Below are positions 1 through 4,994 of a stretch of DNA of 5,607 nt, piece by piece. The notes beneath the pieces were generated by a model that saw nothing but the letters and a program-made list of their open reading frames with translations, was not told the origin of the DNA and did not search any database. This stretch comes from Actinomycetota bacterium (GTDB lineage Bacteria > Cyanobacteriota > Vampirovibrionia > Obscuribacterales > Obscuribacteraceae), in NCBI GenBank assembly GCA_903970355.1, contig CAJCIF010000202.1, positions 1-5,607 on the forward strand. The letters are read 5' to 3'. How positions within the stretch are numbered: the stretch's first letter is position 1; each line of letters begins with the position of its first letter. Made by a program: the position numbers and the translations under genes.

Positions 1-174
1 GTCCGAGAAGATTTTCTAGCGGCCCATCCTGATGCTGGTGCAGCCCTCAATTCATTAGGGAACCAGATAGACAACAAAACAATGCAGACTCTCAATTTTC
101 AGGTAGACGGACTGAAACGAAGTCCGGCTGCCGTAGCCAAAGCGTTCTTGCAATCACGAAAGCTCATAGATTAG
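1..174 (+). CDS. Osmoprotectant/glycine-betaine ABC transporter substrate-binding protein, C-terminal end (partial)
   Basis: This is the last 57 codons of a gene that begins outside the window, read in frame 1 to a TAG stop. The family (OpuBC/OpuCC/OsmF/ProX-like, periplasmic or lipid-anchored binding proteins) captures glycine betaine, choline or related compatible solutes and delivers them to an ABC permease. The visible tail matches the family's C-terminal pattern: a helix ending in LNSLGNQID, then MQTLNFQVDG, a K-x-P turn (KRSPAAVA), and a closing helix FLQSRKLID. In the family this region closes lobe I after the second crossover strand. The ligand-binding aromatic residues would lie upstream and cannot be checked, so the substrate is unknown. 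It could also be the C-terminal half of a permease-binding protein fusion, which occurs in this family. No terminator follows, so transcription may continue into the gene 68 bases downstream. Confidence 0.82.
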   Translation, partial: VREDFLAAHPDAGAALNSLGNQIDNKTMQTLNFQVDGLKRSPAAVAKAFLQSRKLID

Positions 175-242
175 GAAGCATTTGCCGTGCAATTTGCAAG
201 CGAACTGATTATGATGCTCTTGTCGGGCACTAAAATATAAAC

Positions 243-803
243 ATGGAAACAAAGAAAAGATTTTGGATGCAATCACGACCGATCAATATTGGCCTGGCTC
301 TTTTGCTATCCGGATTTGTTGTGCCGGTCTTTGCTTCAGAAAGCATGCCAAAGAAAAACGGGGGAGTATTGCCTGCCAGCAAATTTGTCGGTCGAGCTGC
401 TCTCGGATACCGGGCTGCAGCGCAAGCGCCTGAATTGTGCGCCAAACTCTTTTGTTATTGCGGTTGCGATATAACGGACAAGCATCACAGCTTGCTTGAT
501 TGCTACGTTACAGACCATTCAGCAGACTGCCAAATCTGTCAGGACGAGGCAATCTTGGCTGTCCACATGCTGAAGGAAGGAAAATCTGTCGCTCAGATAC
601 AAAAATCGATAGACAATTCTTTCGGCGGACAATATCCATGGTCAAAACCTACCGAAACGTTACTCGAATACCAGAAGTCTCTTTCATCGAACAAAGCGGA
701 CACCTCAACGGCTGGCGCCCCTGAAAAGTCTAACGAAAAGGAAACTTCGCCCAACCAGTTAAAGCCTGGGGCGAAACCGCCAAAATGTTGCGATGGACAT
801 TAG
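243..803 (+). CDS. Secreted cysteine-rich PCYCGC-motif family protein
   Basis: This 186-residue protein has an N-terminal signal peptide: a basic start (KKRFW, R12), a hydrophobic core at about 14-30, and a likely cleavage after VFA (residue 31). The mature part carries the family hallmark C-Y-C-G-C at 71-75, then HSLLDCYV (C87) and DCQIC (C96, C99), followed by a helix (MLKEG, QIQKSIDNSFG). This order matches the PCYCGC-motif domain of exported proteins and lipoproteins, whose function is poorly known and presumably metal- or redox-related. No lipobox cysteine is seen, so this copy is probably soluble or periplasmic. The tail from about 148 is a Ser/Thr/Lys/Pro-rich linker ending in KCCDGH, a possible extra metal ligand cluster. 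Nine cysteines are present in all. Neither the ATG at 243 nor the in-frame ATG at 267 has a clear ribosome binding site. Either start leaves the signal peptide intact. Confidence 0.85.
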   Translation: METKKRFWMQSRPINIGLALLLSGFVVPVFASESMPKKNGGVLPASKFVGRAALGYRAAAQAPELCAKLFCYCGCDITDKHHSLLDCYVTDHSADCQICQDEAILAVHMLKEGKSVAQIQKSIDNSFGGQYPWSKPTETLLEYQKSLSSNKADTSTAGAPEKSNEKETSPNQLKPGAKPPKCCDGH

Positions 804-841
804 TTAGGCGCAACAAAAGCGGTTAGTGATACCGTATATGG

Positions 842-864
842 TGCCCCAAAGGGCAAATTTTTTT
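842..864 (+). terminator. Possible short intrinsic terminator after the PCYCGC gene
   Basis: TGCCC (842-846) and GGGCA (851-855) form a 5-bp GC-rich stem with a CAAA loop. AA and then seven T residues (858-864) follow at once. The order stem then T-run fits rho-independent termination of the plus-strand gene ending at 803. The stem is short, so strength is doubtful. The first arm could instead pair with GGGGCA of the larger hairpin just downstream. Confidence 0.5.
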
Positions 865-872
865 AGATGGGC

Positions 873-902
873 GAGGAAGGGGCACGCTTTTGCCCCTTCC
901 TC
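873..902. repeat. 12-bp perfect inverted repeat between convergent genes
   Basis: GAGGAAGGGGCA (873-884) and TGCCCCTTCCTC (891-902) are perfect complements separated by six bases (CGCTTT). The hairpin sits 14 bases beyond the stop of the minus-strand gene and about 70 bases beyond the plus-strand gene. A position between two converging 3' ends suggests transcription termination or 3'-end protection. No T-run follows it directly on either strand, so a classical bidirectional intrinsic terminator is not proven. Confidence 0.7.
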
Positions 903-916
903 AACTAGAATCCTCC

Positions 917-1387
917 TTAAATTTGCTCTACTGCCTCCTCTTTGCTCAGCAAGACCAGCTTTGTTAACAGTGTCTTTAACTGCAGTTTGTATTGCTCCGC
1001 TCTCCCAGCCGGCAGAGGCTCATGCTGATTTAGGATTCCATATTTGAGCGCCATTCTGAGACATGCTTCGGGCGTAGACGACGCTTGATGCGCTTCGGCT
1101 AGCTCTGGCAATGCTTCCCGCAGTTGAAGAGCTAACTTCCGCATCAATTCTGGATCCATTGGGGGCACTTGGCTCTCCAAACTGAGCTCGACACTTATCA
1201 TGGCCTCAACTTGTACTACGCCGCCACGAGCGTCTTCGAAGAACTCCGATAGCAACTGCAGTAGCTCCTGGAAACGCGATGCTTCTTCTGCCTGGAGCAC
1301 TGTGTTCTGCCCTTCAAAACCCTCCTTGAGTATTGCCTGAAGCATCTGATCTAAAGTAACCGTATTTCCTTGTTGGCTAATGGCCAT
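917..1387 (-). CDS. Hypothetical acidic all-helical protein, 156 residues
   Basis: I do not recognise the family. The start is well supported: on the minus strand the ATG at 1387-1385 is preceded by AAAAGGAGATTT, a near-ideal ribosome binding site. The protein has no signal peptide, no membrane segment and one cysteine. It is rich in Leu, Glu, Gln and Ala and reads as a string of amphipathic helices: roughly 12-23 (LDQMLQAILKEG), 31-50 (LQAEEASRFQELLQLLSEFF), 77-98 (MDPELMRKLALQLREALPEL), 105-118, and 128-153 (ending LLSKEEAVEQI). The central PPMDPELM could be a hinge. Such composition suits a small cytosolic protein that forms helical bundles or binds a partner, but that is inference only. 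It is transcribed toward the PCYCGC gene and is monocistronic as far as visible. Confidence 0.78.
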   Translation of the reverse strand: MAISQQGNTVTLDQMLQAILKEGFEGQNTVLQAEEASRFQELLQLLSEFFEDARGGVVQVEAMISVELSLESQVPPMDPELMRKLALQLREALPELAEAHQASSTPEACLRMALKYGILNQHEPLPAGRAEQYKLQLKTLLTKLVLLSKEEAVEQI

Positions 1388-1412
1388 AAATCTCCTTTTC
1401 TATGTGCTGTTA

Positions 1413-1439
1413 TTTTTAGCGACCGATCAGCGCGGTCAA
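1413..1439 (-). promoter_or_regulatory. Weak candidate promoter with overlapping inverted repeat, minus strand
   Basis: Read on the minus strand, TTGACC (1439-1434) resembles a -35 box and TAAAAA (1418-1413) a weak -10 box, with a 15-base spacer that is shorter than ideal. Transcription would begin about 18 bases before the start codon at 1387. An inverted repeat, GACCG (1421-1425) with CGGTC (1433-1437) around seven bases, fills the spacer and overlaps the -35 box, as an operator for a repressor would. Both assignments rest on pattern only. Confidence 0.28.
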
Positions 1440-1471
1440 ATTTTGGGGTCTTAAATTACACCGGTACTCGC

Positions 1472-1496
1472 CTGCACAGTACCTGCAACTGTGTAG
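1472..1496. repeat. 9-bp hairpin / inverted repeat in divergent intergenic region
   Basis: CTGCACAGT (1472-1480) pairs with ACTGTGTAG (1488-1496) around the loop ACCTGCA, nine pairs with one G-U when read as plus-strand RNA. The central six pairs (CACAGT/ACTGTG) are perfect on both DNA strands, so it could be a protein-binding palindrome or an RNA hairpin. No T-run follows on the plus strand. Confidence 0.5.
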
Positions 1497-1610
1497 TGGA
1501 ATGCTTGTCTTGAAGGACTAATGATTCTGGCTTGCGGAATTTCTTTTACGAGTGAGTGTAAAAATAAGATGCTTGCAGCCTAAAGTTTGCGATCTCCGTC
1601 AGCAAGTAAA

Positions 1611-1830
1611 ACCGTGCGGCTAATGGCGCAGGTAGATGTCCTAAGTGGGAGAAACCCTCAAGGTATTAAGAATTTGCCAAATGCAGAGGTGAGAGTGGTA
1701 CCTTGATAACCCGCAAAAGTGGTCCGTGCTGAAAATCGCTAAGAGTCGTTCTCCGAGGCGGCTGGTCACCGCCTGCGATACCGTGGAACTTCGTCCGTTT
1801 CGGATTCGTCTAACCAGTTGATGTTTTTGA
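1611..1830 (+). ncRNA. Candidate structured RNA of unknown class
   Basis: This non-coding stretch contains more nested complementarity than its neighbours. The best helix pairs 1658-1668 with 1696-1706: 11 pairs, of which eight (TCAAGGTA/TACCTTGA) are Watson-Crick. It is enclosed by 1645-1649 with 1710-1714 (GTGGG/CCCGC). CGCAGG (1627-1632) can pair at long range with CCTGCG (1772-1777). Two local hairpins follow: AGGCGG/CCGCCT (1756-1761, 1769-1774) and TCCG-TTT-CGGA (1794-1804). An alternative 8-pair helix joins 1759-1766 to 1813-1820, four bases before five T residues (1824-1828). Several of these helices compete and cannot all form together. The G-U pairs counted fit a plus-strand transcript, although I searched mainly that strand. 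I matched it to none of the classes I checked (RNase P, tmRNA, SRP, 6S, common riboswitches). The ends are approximate. Confidence 0.4.
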
Positions 1831-1892
1831 ACAAATTTTCACCATCCTCGACCGGAACCAAAAAAACCCCAGCAAACGGAAAGATTTTCAGG

Positions 1893-1920
1893 TTGTAATT
1901 AGAGACAACGGATTTAAACT
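1893..1920 (+). promoter_or_regulatory. Possible promoter of the DCC-like gene
   Basis: TTGTAA (1893-1898) and TAAACT (1915-1920) are spaced 16 bases apart and resemble -35 and -10 boxes. A second TAAACT lies at 1925-1930. The start codon follows at 1967 after a leader of about 40 bases. The match is partial and the call is tentative. Confidence 0.3.
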
Positions 1921-1966
1921 TTGCTAAACTAAGCTGGGCTTAAGAAAGTTCTGAAAGGCGCGAATC

Positions 1967-2299
1967 ATGCACAGTGGCGACGCTAAATGCATTTCGGACA
2001 ACGTCCTCTTCTTGACATGCGGAGAAAGTTCCTCTTTCGACCGCAATCTCCTCTCGCTCGTGAAACAGTGGGACAAAAAGGGACGTTTTCAAATTGTCTC
2101 CGGCGAAGATCTAACTTTGCTGGATGAAGATGGTGTGCGTTGGAGTGGTGCAGAAGCGGTGCCAATCATTTTCAAGAATCTGCCTTTTGGTAAATTAGCA
2201 GCAGCCATGTACATTTTGCCTGGCACCATGTGGTTTACCAAGCAGCTTTATGCCTTGCAATCACCACCGAAACCCACCAGTTTTAAGCGCTCTCATTAA
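1967..2299 (+). CDS. Degenerate DCC-family (DUF393, thiol-disulfide oxidoreductase-like) protein lacking the cysteine pair
   Basis: This 110-residue protein starts at an ATG eight bases after AAAGG (1954-1958). Its second half fits the DCC family closely: LTLLDEDGVRWSGAEA (49-64), then IIFKNLPFGKLAAAMYILPG (67-86) and a closing QLYALQS helix (92-98). The first half begins like the family, with a strand (DNVLFLTCG) and a helix (DRNLLSLVKQWDKKGRFQIV), but where DCC proteins have D-G-D-C-x-x-C this one reads C-G-E-S-S-S-F, so both redox cysteines are missing. The family's segment between the second strand and the LxDxDG turn is also nearly absent, because QIVSG runs straight into EDLTLLDEDG. The usual C-terminal Arg/Cys tail is replaced by PPKPTSFKRSH. 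Inference: it is either a fold-only paralogue with a non-redox role or a decaying gene. The open frame and good ribosome binding site favour a living gene. It appears to stand alone. Confidence 0.7.
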   Translation: MHSGDAKCISDNVLFLTCGESSSFDRNLLSLVKQWDKKGRFQIVSGEDLTLLDEDGVRWSGAEAVPIIFKNLPFGKLAAAMYILPGTMWFTKQLYALQSPPKPTSFKRSH

Positions 2300-2346
2300 C
2301 TACTGAGCGAACTGAGATACCACCGGCGTGCCACTACCTGAGATGG

Positions 2347-2356
2347 CTCGCGCGAG
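2347..2356. repeat. Palindrome CTCGCGCGAG
   Basis: A perfect 10-bp palindrome lies about 50 bases after the DCC-like gene. In RNA form, GGCT (2345-2348) could instead pair with the AGCC just downstream to make a small hairpin. It could be an operator-like site or part of a weak 3'-end structure. Confidence 0.4.
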
Positions 2357-2513
2357 TTAGCCTCTAGTTATTTATAAATGGCAAGATGTTAGAGCCTAGG
2401 GGCTTGGCTTGTCTTCAGTCGTAAAAACCGCAGCAACGACCCAAGTTTGACCTCAGCAGCCTGCAATTATGGTCGCACTTGAAACGGCAAGCGTCGTGCC
2501 TGATGGCGCAGTT

Positions 2514-2535
2514 ATGATACCGCATTTAGTATCAT
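2514..2535. repeat. 7-bp inverted repeat ATGATAC / GTATCAT
   Basis: ATGATAC (2514-2520) and GTATCAT (2529-2535) are perfect complements around an eight-base AT-rich centre (CGCATTTA). The symmetry and spacing resemble a dimeric regulator site. No gene start lies within 300 bases, so its role is unclear. Confidence 0.35.
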
Positions 2536-2864
2536 TTAGTTAAACTGTGCATGTGCTCAAACACAGATGTAGTGCGGTTTCGCCAATTATTGACATCGTA
2601 ATCACACCATGCGCGAGCTGTCGCCGACACCGTGCCGGACCATATTGCGCTTGACTACCTGCCTGATCCTTTGCGAAGGTAAGGCACCATTTATTTCAAT
2701 CGACCGTAAGGCACAACCGACTAGAACTTCTCTCATAGCCTCTTAAAGGATTTTCCTTCTTCACATTGTGTGATCGGAACCTTAACGCTCATCTGAGAAC
2801 GGAGAAACCTTCATTCGTTTGAGAATGGTTTTAACACTTTTGATCCAAAAATGGAGAGACCCCA

Positions 2865-3365
2865 ATGACTGCTGCTGCGATCGTTTTGGCTGTTGTGGCC
2901 ACCCTAACTTTGATCGTCCTATTCGTCTTGTACAGCCGTTCGCGTGAACGCGAAAGATTGTCCCAAAAACTGCTCCGCAACTACTATTTTTTGGTCAATC
3001 AACCTCAACAAATTACGCTTTTTATAGAGCGTGTCGAAAAGATGAGCAAACTGCCGCAAATTCGGTCGGGTTTTTATCCTGACAAGCTTGCGAATGCCTT
3101 CGATTACATGCACGCCGACTTCTCCTCTCGGTATGACCTGGTCGGCCTTTTGGCGATGAACTTTTTGAAGGACTTCGGTCCCGATGAAAAGGTTGCTCCT
3201 GCCTGGTTCCAGGAAAGGCTGGCGGAACTGAGAACTATCACCGCTCATCTGAACGAGCTCATAACTTCCCAGCTTCCAGAACAACTGCTGGCGTCTTATA
3301 ACGAGCTGATAACAAAATTCGCCCGCTCGGAAGAACAGCTGCGCGCGTATTTACTCATTGGTTAG
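2865..3365 (+). CDS. Hypothetical single-pass membrane protein, 166 residues
   Basis: I do not recognise the family. The ATG follows GGAGAG (2853-2858) by six bases, a good ribosome binding site. The N-terminus holds one membrane segment at about residues 4-23 (AAIVLAVVATLTLIVLFVLY), followed at once by the basic stretch RSRERER. By the positive-inside rule this puts the N-terminus outside and the remaining 140 residues in the cytoplasm. That part is mostly helical, with several aromatic residues (NYYFLVNQ, SGFYPD, FDYMHADFSSRYD) and long helices at about 118-137 (WFQERLAELRTITAHLNELI) and 142-163. It has no cysteine and no recognisable catalytic motif. It resembles small anchored scaffold or regulatory proteins only in layout. 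It lies 153 bases before the HAD-like gene on the same strand, with an intervening leader that suggests separate or partly separate transcription. Confidence 0.75.
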   Translation: MTAAAIVLAVVATLTLIVLFVLYSRSRERERLSQKLLRNYYFLVNQPQQITLFIERVEKMSKLPQIRSGFYPDKLANAFDYMHADFSSRYDLVGLLAMNFLKDFGPDEKVAPAWFQERLAELRTITAHLNELITSQLPEQLLASYNELITKFARSEEQLRAYLLIG

Positions 3366-3381
3366 GCAATAGAAACGCGAA

Positions 3382-3392
3382 TGACGGCGTCA
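3382..3392. repeat. Palindrome TGACG-G-CGTCA
   Basis: Two perfect 5-bp arms flank one base, about 17 bases after the membrane-protein gene and 127 bases before the HAD-like start. The arrangement resembles a regulator half-site pair. It is too short to make a terminator, and no T-run follows. Confidence 0.3.
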
Positions 3393-3451
3393 CATACGAT
3401 CCACGAGTAATTGTGGTGAGACTAGTGAAACGCAAAGCATCTTTAGTTGCT

Positions 3452-3471
3452 CGGACGAGATGTCTCGTTCG
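3452..3471 (+). promoter_or_regulatory. Leader hairpin upstream of the HAD-like gene
   Basis: CGGACGAG (3452-3459) pairs with CTCGTTCG (3464-3471) around the loop ATGT, eight pairs with one G-U in the plus-strand RNA. It lies about 47 bases before the chosen ATG. No T-run follows, so it is not a terminator. It probably stabilises or folds the 5' leader, and it argues against translation starting at the upstream TTG at 3447. Confidence 0.4.
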
Positions 3472-3518
3472 TTAGGACCTCAACGCGGCTTAGTACCGCA
3501 AACCAAGGGAATCTCAAG

Positions 3519-4436
3519 ATGTTCCAGATGAATGAACAAGGCGTTGAAATCTATTTCGATCGCTCTTCGAAGACGTACAAAACCCCGGCCCCCCGCAATG
3601 TGTTCCTTTGCGATTGGGATGCAACGGAAGCGCACGAGAAGCCCGTGCATGACCTTGAAGAACAGGAATATCCCCGCTTCTTTGCGGAACACGGTCTGCC
3701 TTCGATGGCGGAATTCCAGGCCCCCGGGAGTGAGCCGTGCGACATTCTGTTTCGACCGATCGCCGCCTGGCATTACGCCAATCAGCACGGCGGCGCTCCC
3801 TGCTCCCGTCACCTTCTCCATGAGCAAATCATCCTTCCCTACCTGCGCAAGCTCAAGGAAATCGAGTCCATCGTCACCGCTCATGACGGCGCACCGCAAG
3901 CAATGAGTGAGCTCCGGCGCAGAAATCCTGGCAGTTTTGCCTGCGTAGTGACGCAGTGCCCATGGCCACTAGGTCTAGGGCGCATGATTTCAACCGGCAT
4001 GACCGAACACTTCGACGGCATCGTGGGAGTGCGGATGGAGAGGCCCAGTTTTCTCAGCGACTACTACGAAGAAGTGAACCTGATTGAGTACTGGATGATG
4101 GGAGTACTGGCACCTTATCACGAGTACTCGAAGTTCACCATCGTCGCCGGGGTGCCTGACGCCAAAGTGAAGCCGAACACGCTTCACGGCGACGTCGTTC
4201 TGCGAGCTGCCAATATTGGTTCCGGCAGCATGCTTTTCGGCCTGGACGATAAGCCGCGCAGAATGGAGCCTTTGATCGCTCGCTATCGCGATCTCATGCC
4301 CTCGTTCTACCTCCATGCGCAAGTCTCGACCTGGGAAAACGCAAAACCCGAAAATCGTGTGGATGGAGTTTTTACTTCCATGTCGGAGATTCCCGACCTG
4401 GTCTCTGAGTTCACTGCAAAAGAACAAGCTGCCTAA
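3519..4436 (+). CDS. HAD-like hydrolase superfamily protein, divergent, 305 residues
   Basis: The chosen ATG is eight bases after AAGGGA (3505-3510). An in-frame TTG at 3447 would add 24 residues but has no ribosome binding site and spans a hairpin. The protein is soluble, with no signal peptide. Strand NVFLCDWDAT (27-36) carries D32-x-D34-x-T36, the HAD motif I in which the first Asp is the phosphorylated nucleophile. VVTQCPW (143-149) could be motif II with T145. A Lys in DAKVKPN (K216 or K218) could be motif III. LFGLDDKPRRME (239-250) fits the acidic Mg-binding motif IV with D243 and D244. The end, DGVFTSMSEIPDLV (282-295), resembles the last strand and helix of HAD phosphatases. The 100 residues between motifs I and II would form a large cap, including a His/Cys-rich stretch (HYANQHGGAPCSRHLLHE). 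The substrate is unknown. Assignment rests on motif order and spacing, and the overall sequence is unfamiliar. Confidence 0.6.
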   Translation: MFQMNEQGVEIYFDRSSKTYKTPAPRNVFLCDWDATEAHEKPVHDLEEQEYPRFFAEHGLPSMAEFQAPGSEPCDILFRPIAAWHYANQHGGAPCSRHLLHEQIILPYLRKLKEIESIVTAHDGAPQAMSELRRRNPGSFACVVTQCPWPLGLGRMISTGMTEHFDGIVGVRMERPSFLSDYYEEVNLIEYWMMGVLAPYHEYSKFTIVAGVPDAKVKPNTLHGDVVLRAANIGSGSMLFGLDDKPRRMEPLIARYRDLMPSFYLHAQVSTWENAKPENRVDGVFTSMSEIPDLVSEFTAKEQAA

Positions 4437-4455
4437 CAACAGCAGGTAGCAGCAT

Positions 4456-4503
4456 CAGACAAGGAATGCCGAGCAAGTAAGTACTCTCGATATTCCTTGT
4501 CTG
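4456..4503 (+). terminator. Stem-loop terminator of the HAD-like gene
   Basis: CAGACAAGGAAT (4456-4467) and ATTCCTTGTCTG (4492-4503) are perfect 12-bp complements. Inside, CGAG and CTCG extend the stem after a two-base internal loop. It starts 20 bases after the TAA stop. The tail is pyrimidine-rich (TTTGTCTG units) and reaches five T residues only at about 4533-4537, so it is an imperfect intrinsic terminator. Confidence 0.62.
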
Positions 4504-4527
4504 TTTGTCTGCATCTGTTTGTCTGCA
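4500..4527 (+). repeat. 14-bp tandem repeat overlapping the terminator arm
   Basis: TCTGTTTGTCTGCA occurs twice head to tail (4500-4513, 4514-4527). Together with the stem arm this gives three copies of TTGTCTG (4497-4503, 4505-4511, 4519-4525), each able to pair with CAGACAA of the left arm (4456-4462). The array most likely arose by duplication of the terminator's right arm and could let the hairpin slide between pairing registers. Confidence 0.7.
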
Positions 4528-4980
4528 CTCTCATTTTTGGAAATATTACTTAATTATATAGTTGCAACCCAAAGTCTGTGCCACCAGCCTCTCGACCACT
4601 TTGACACCTTGGTCAAGCATCCACTGTCAGCTCTGTTTAACTGCCTACAGCGCCACTAAAATCTACATGTAATCCTACGAAAACAAATTCTCTAAAATCT
4701 CGAGATCCATTTTCAACAAGCTTGATAACATGCGCCTCTAGCAACTACTCTACGAACATATTTCCATCGTTCTAACTACAGGATCACACTCTCCAGAAAT
4801 AATCGCCTCAGCCCAGTAAAACATTTCGGGCAAACAGCTTTTGTGCTGCAAGGTAGACGACATCTGGATTTCTGCAGTAAGGGCAGCAAACAGTTTACGG
4901 AAATCACCTTACCACCACACCCACTCGCCAACCATTCGCTGTCTTGCTTGCAAGGTAGCCGCCCAAACGCATCTTTAAAA

Positions 4981-4987
4981 AAAGGAG
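4981..4987 (+). promoter_or_regulatory. Strong ribosome binding site of the 177-residue gene
   Basis: AAAGGAG preceded by a run of A residues lies seven bases before the ATG at 4995. It decides the start and, with the 5' A-run, suggests efficient translation. Confidence 0.8.
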
Positions 4988-4994
4988 AATTGCC

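Larger units (their letters stand above)
1388..1966. other. 579-base stretch without a supported gene
   Basis: This gap separates two genes that diverge from it, a minus-strand gene starting at 1387 and a plus-strand gene starting at 1967, so it must hold both promoters. No convincing open reading frame is present in any frame. Described separately within it are a possible minus-strand promoter (1413-1439), a 9-bp hairpin (1472-1496), a candidate structured RNA (about 1611-1830) and a possible plus-strand promoter (1893-1920). The segment at about 1500-1600 shows nothing I can name. Confidence 0.7.
2300..2864. other. 565-base stretch without a supported gene
   Basis: No frame gives a convincing protein. 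The longest tidy plus-strand frame (2609-2746, 45 residues) has no ribosome binding site. The stretch holds a 10-bp self-complementary palindrome (2347-2356), a 7-bp hairpin ATGATAC/GTATCAT (2514-2535), a longer-range ACCGCA/TGCGGT pair nearby, and a 9-bp direct repeat GTAAGGCAC (2679-2687, 2706-2714). No T-run terminator is seen after the gene ending at 2299. The promoter of the gene at 2865 should lie in the last 100 bases, but I cannot place it. Confidence 0.65.
4437..4994. other. 558-base stretch without a supported gene
   Basis: The first 100 bases hold the terminator and tandem repeat described separately. The rest, from about 4540, is AT-rich and contains no frame with a ribosome binding site and protein-like composition. 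A small inverted repeat, TTGAC/GTCAA (around 4600-4617), is present. The promoter of the gene at 4995 must lie in or before the last few hundred bases, but I see no convincing -35/-10 pair. Confidence 0.65.

Noticed and set aside
210..215. TATGAT as a -10 box for the PCYCGC gene
   Set aside because: No acceptable -35 box lies 16-18 bases upstream, so a promoter was not called.
826..1047. Plus-strand 73-residue open frame overlapping the convergent hairpins and the minus-strand gene
   Set aside because: It has no ribosome binding site, runs through the intergenic hairpin and lies antisense to a gene with a near-ideal site. Its composition is not protein-like.
1611..1830. Group II intron fragment
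   Set aside because: GTGCGG resembles the intron 5' end, but no domain V hairpin, 3' AY end or reverse transcriptase was found within the window, so the generic structured-RNA call was kept.
2609..2746. 45-residue plus-strand frame starting MRELSPTP, and an overlapping frame reading VADTVPDHIALDYLP
   Set aside because: Neither has a ribosome binding site. The second faintly recalls a TorD-type PDH motif but is too short and stop-bounded to support a pseudogene call.
3447..3518. TTG start giving the HAD-like protein 24 extra N-terminal residues
   Set aside because: There is no ribosome binding site before the TTG, and the segment contains an 8-pair hairpin. The ATG at 3519 has AAGGGA at the right distance.
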